DNA from: an uncultured Lachnospiraceae bacterium
GTDB taxonomy: Bacteria; Bacillota_A; Clostridia; Lachnospirales; Lachnospiraceae
Assembly: GCA_947177885.1 (NCBI GenBank)
Contig: CAMWWF010000130.1
Location: 1 to 7,494 of the forward strand
Direction of reading: 5' to 3'
DNA length: 7,494 nt
Positions 5,636 to 7,494 of this stretch are shown here, one piece after another. The first letter of the stretch is position 1; each line of letters begins with the position of its first letter. The notes under the pieces were generated by a model that was not told the DNA's origin, ran no database searches, and worked only from the letters and a program-made list of their open reading frames with translations. The translations under genes were made by a program, and so were the position numbers.

Positions 5636-7432
5636 GCCTGAAATTTGTATTCGGACCTTCCGGGTCCGGTAAGAGCAGACAGATTTATAACGAGATCACG
5701 GAGCGGGCCGGGAAAAATCCAGGGCAGAATTTCCTGATCGTGGTGCCTGACCAGTTTACCATGCAGACCCAGAAAGAGCTGGTGCTGCTGAACGACCGGG
5801 GCGGTATCATGAATATAGACGTGCTCAGCTTCGGCAGACTGAACCACCGGATCATGGAGGAGGTGGGCAGGGAGGAGATCCCTGTGCTGGACGATACGGG
5901 AAAGAGTCTTGTGCTCCAGAAGGTGGCGGCGAACTTAAAGGAAGAGCTGCCCGTGCTGGGGAGCTTTCTGCACAGGCAGGGCTACATCCATGAGGTGAAG
6001 AGCGCCATCTCGGAGTTCATGCAGTACGGCATCGGCACGGAGGATGTGTCAAAGCTGATCGCGTATGCCGGCAGACGGGGGGCGTTGGCGGGAAAGCTGA
6101 AAGATCTGGAGACTTTGTATAAGGGCTTCACAGAGTATATCAGAGGCAATTTCATCACCACCGAGGAAACGCTGGATGTATTGCGCCGTTCCCTGCATAA
6201 ATCAAAGCTGCTTCCGGGCAGCGTGGTGGTATTTGACGGTTTTACCGGCTTTACGCCGATCCAGAACCGTCTGATCCGGGAACTGATGCAGGTCTGCGGT
6301 GAAGTGATCCTGACCGTCACATTGGGCCAGGGAGAAAATCCCTATGTGAAGGACGGGGAGCAGAAGCTGTTTTATCTGAGTAAAAAGACAGTGGCGGATC
6401 TGGAGAAGCTGGCGAAGGAGGCGGGAATTCCCAGAGAAAAGGATGTCTTTATCGGCACTTATCACCGCTTTGAACAGGCGCCTGCACTGCGGCATCTGGA
6501 AAAGAATCTGTTCCGCTATCCCTTTCAGCCATACGGAGAGGAGCAGTCGGAGATCCGTCTCTTCGAAACCACTACGCCCAGGGATGAGGTGCACCAGACA
6601 GGGCTGAAGATCCGGGAACTGGTCAGAGAGCAGGGGCTGGCCTATCGCGATATTGCGGTGATCATGGGGGATCTGGAGGGGTATGCTCCCTTTGTGGAGA
6701 CGGAGTTCGCCCAGATGGAAATTCCCTGCTTTATTGACAGGACCAGAGGGATTGCCTTAAATCCCATGATCGAGTTCATTAAGAGCGCACTGGAGCTTTT
6801 TGAGAAGAATTTTACCTATGAGGCGGTGTTCCATTATCTGAGGAGCGGAATGGCCGATCTGGAGCGGTCTGAGATAGACGAGCTGGAAAATTATGTGATA
6901 CGCACGGGGATACGGGGCTATCGCAGTTACAGCCGCCTTTTTACCCATAAGACGGAAAAGATGGAAAAGGACGAGGAGGCCCTGGAGCGCATCAATCACC
7001 TGAGAGAGCGGATGATGGAACAGCTTTCTCCCCTGGCCATGAAGAAGGAGGGGAGGGTAAAGGACTATATTGACGGGCTGTATGATTTTCTGGTGCAGAA
7101 TAAGGTGCAAAATAAACTGGTAGAATATGAAAGACAGTTTGAGGAACAGGGACAGTTGCCCAGAGCCCGTGAGTATGCCCAGATCTACAGGCTGGTCATG
7201 GAACTGCTGGATCAGATATACGAACTGCTGGGGGAGGAGACCATTCCCCTGCCGGAGTTCCGGGAGATCCTGGAGGCGGGTTTCGGCGAGATCCAGGTGG
7301 GCACCATTCCCCAAAATGTGGACAGAGTGGTGGTGGGAGATATGGAGCGCACCCGTTTAAAGCAGGTGAAGGTGCTTTTTTTCCTGGGCGTCAATGACGG
7401 CAATATTCCCAAGAACGCGTCCAAGGGAGGAA
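5632..7432 (+). CDS. addB: ATP-dependent nuclease/helicase subunit AddB, 3' end missing at contig edge
   Basis: AddB is the second subunit of AddAB, the Firmicute RecBCD equivalent that resects double-strand breaks and responds to Chi. The start at ATG 5632 has GGAG 9 bases upstream; a TTG at 5617 is less likely. Walker A is GPSGSGKS (8-15). VPDQFTMQTQ (38-47) and VLSFGRL follow, then a Walker B-like FDGFTGFTP near 202, and VVVGDMERTRLKQVKVLFFLGVNDGNIPK motif residues end at 594. This order matches the inactivated-helicase part of AddB, which in Bacillus subtilis reads Chi. Genuine sequence covers about 600 residues of a protein usually near 1,150, so the C-terminal nuclease domain and its iron-sulphur cysteines are absent. 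The frame appears to continue to a TAG at 7477-7479, but those 15 codons are sequencing adapter, so this is truncation by the contig end and not a pseudogene. addA is expected downstream. It overlaps mpg by four bases. Confidence 0.95.
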
Positions 7433-7494
7433 CTGTCTATTATAAACATCTGACGCTGCCTACGATACTCCTTGTGTAGATCTCGGTGGTCGCC
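7433..7494. other. Nextera/Tn5 sequencing adapter (artefact): mosaic end, i5 index, P5
   Basis: Bases 7433-7451 match the reverse complement of the Tn5 mosaic end with 2 mismatches (A for C at 7439 and 7445). 7452-7465 match GACGCTGCCGACGA, the read-1 Nextera tail, with one mismatch (T for G at 7461). 7466-7473 read TACTCCTT, the reverse complement of i5 index AAGGAGTA (S507/N507). 7474-7494 match the reverse complement of the Illumina P5 oligo over all 21 bases. This is read-through past a short insert that escaped trimming and was assembled onto the contig end. It supplies a false C-terminus (VYYKHLTLPTILLV) and a false stop codon to addB. Confidence 0.98.

Noticed and set aside
7433..7479. 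Natural C-terminus and stop codon of a shortened AddB variant
   Set aside because: The sequence is sequencing adapter; the protein is simply cut by the contig end.
1..7494. CRISPR array, insertion sequence, tRNA gene, SOS operator or a new defence system
   Set aside because: I saw no regular direct repeats with spacers, no transposase or integrase, no tRNA-like cloverleaf, no CGAAC-N4-GTTCG site and no defence-type gene cluster. All full genes belong to known families.

Overview
The window looks like one complete short-read metagenomic contig from a Firmicute, most likely a gut clostridium of the Lachnospiraceae type. The support is a T-box leader, Clostridia-like protein families (YfhO, HAD-IIA, Aag/MPG, AddB), purine-rich ribosome binding sites and sigma-A type promoters with extended -10 boxes. 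The taxon is inferred from family resemblance, not from a marker gene.

Layout from left to right. (1) 1-87, minus strand: the first codons of an unidentified gene, starting at 87 and running off the left edge. Its first 18 codons hold a degenerate five-codon repeat. The outermost 59 bases form a perfect 26-bp inverted repeat that is probably a fold-back artefact. (2) About 355-785, minus strand: a T-box riboswitch with its own promoter (792-820), a stem I with a candidate specifier (UAC, alternatively ACA), the conserved T-box sequence (401-415) and an intrinsic terminator (355-393). About 270 bases separate the terminator from the start codon at 87. (3) 1052-3511, plus strand: a YfhO-family polytopic membrane protein behind a strong promoter (939-967). 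(4) 3514-4347, minus strand: a HAD-IIA (NagD-like) phosphatase, convergent with yfhO, with 2 bases between the stop codons. (5) 4348-4990: an AT-rich intergenic region with a pair of imperfect direct repeats, each containing a near-palindrome built on TTGGAAC-N4-GTTCCAA, and the promoter of the next operon (4864-4892). (6) 4991-5635, plus strand: a 3-methyladenine DNA glycosylase, overlapping by ATGA (7) the first ~600 codons of addB, from 5632.

The right end is not biological. Bases 7433-7494 are a Nextera/Tn5 adapter with an i5 index and the start of P5, in reverse-complement orientation. The apparent end of AddB and its stop codon come from this adapter, so the genomic sequence stops near 7432 and addB is truncated by the contig end, not by mutation.

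How the genes work together: the glycosylase and AddB form a DNA-repair operon (base excision plus double-strand break processing). addA probably follows off the contig. YfhO (envelope polymer glycosylation), the HAD phosphatase (metabolite housekeeping) and the T-box gene (amino-acid responsive) are separate transcription units. I found no mobile element, CRISPR array, defence locus or clearly new system. The most unusual items are the long T-box leader with its repeat-bearing target gene, the repeat cluster at 4539-4662, and the two artefactual contig ends.
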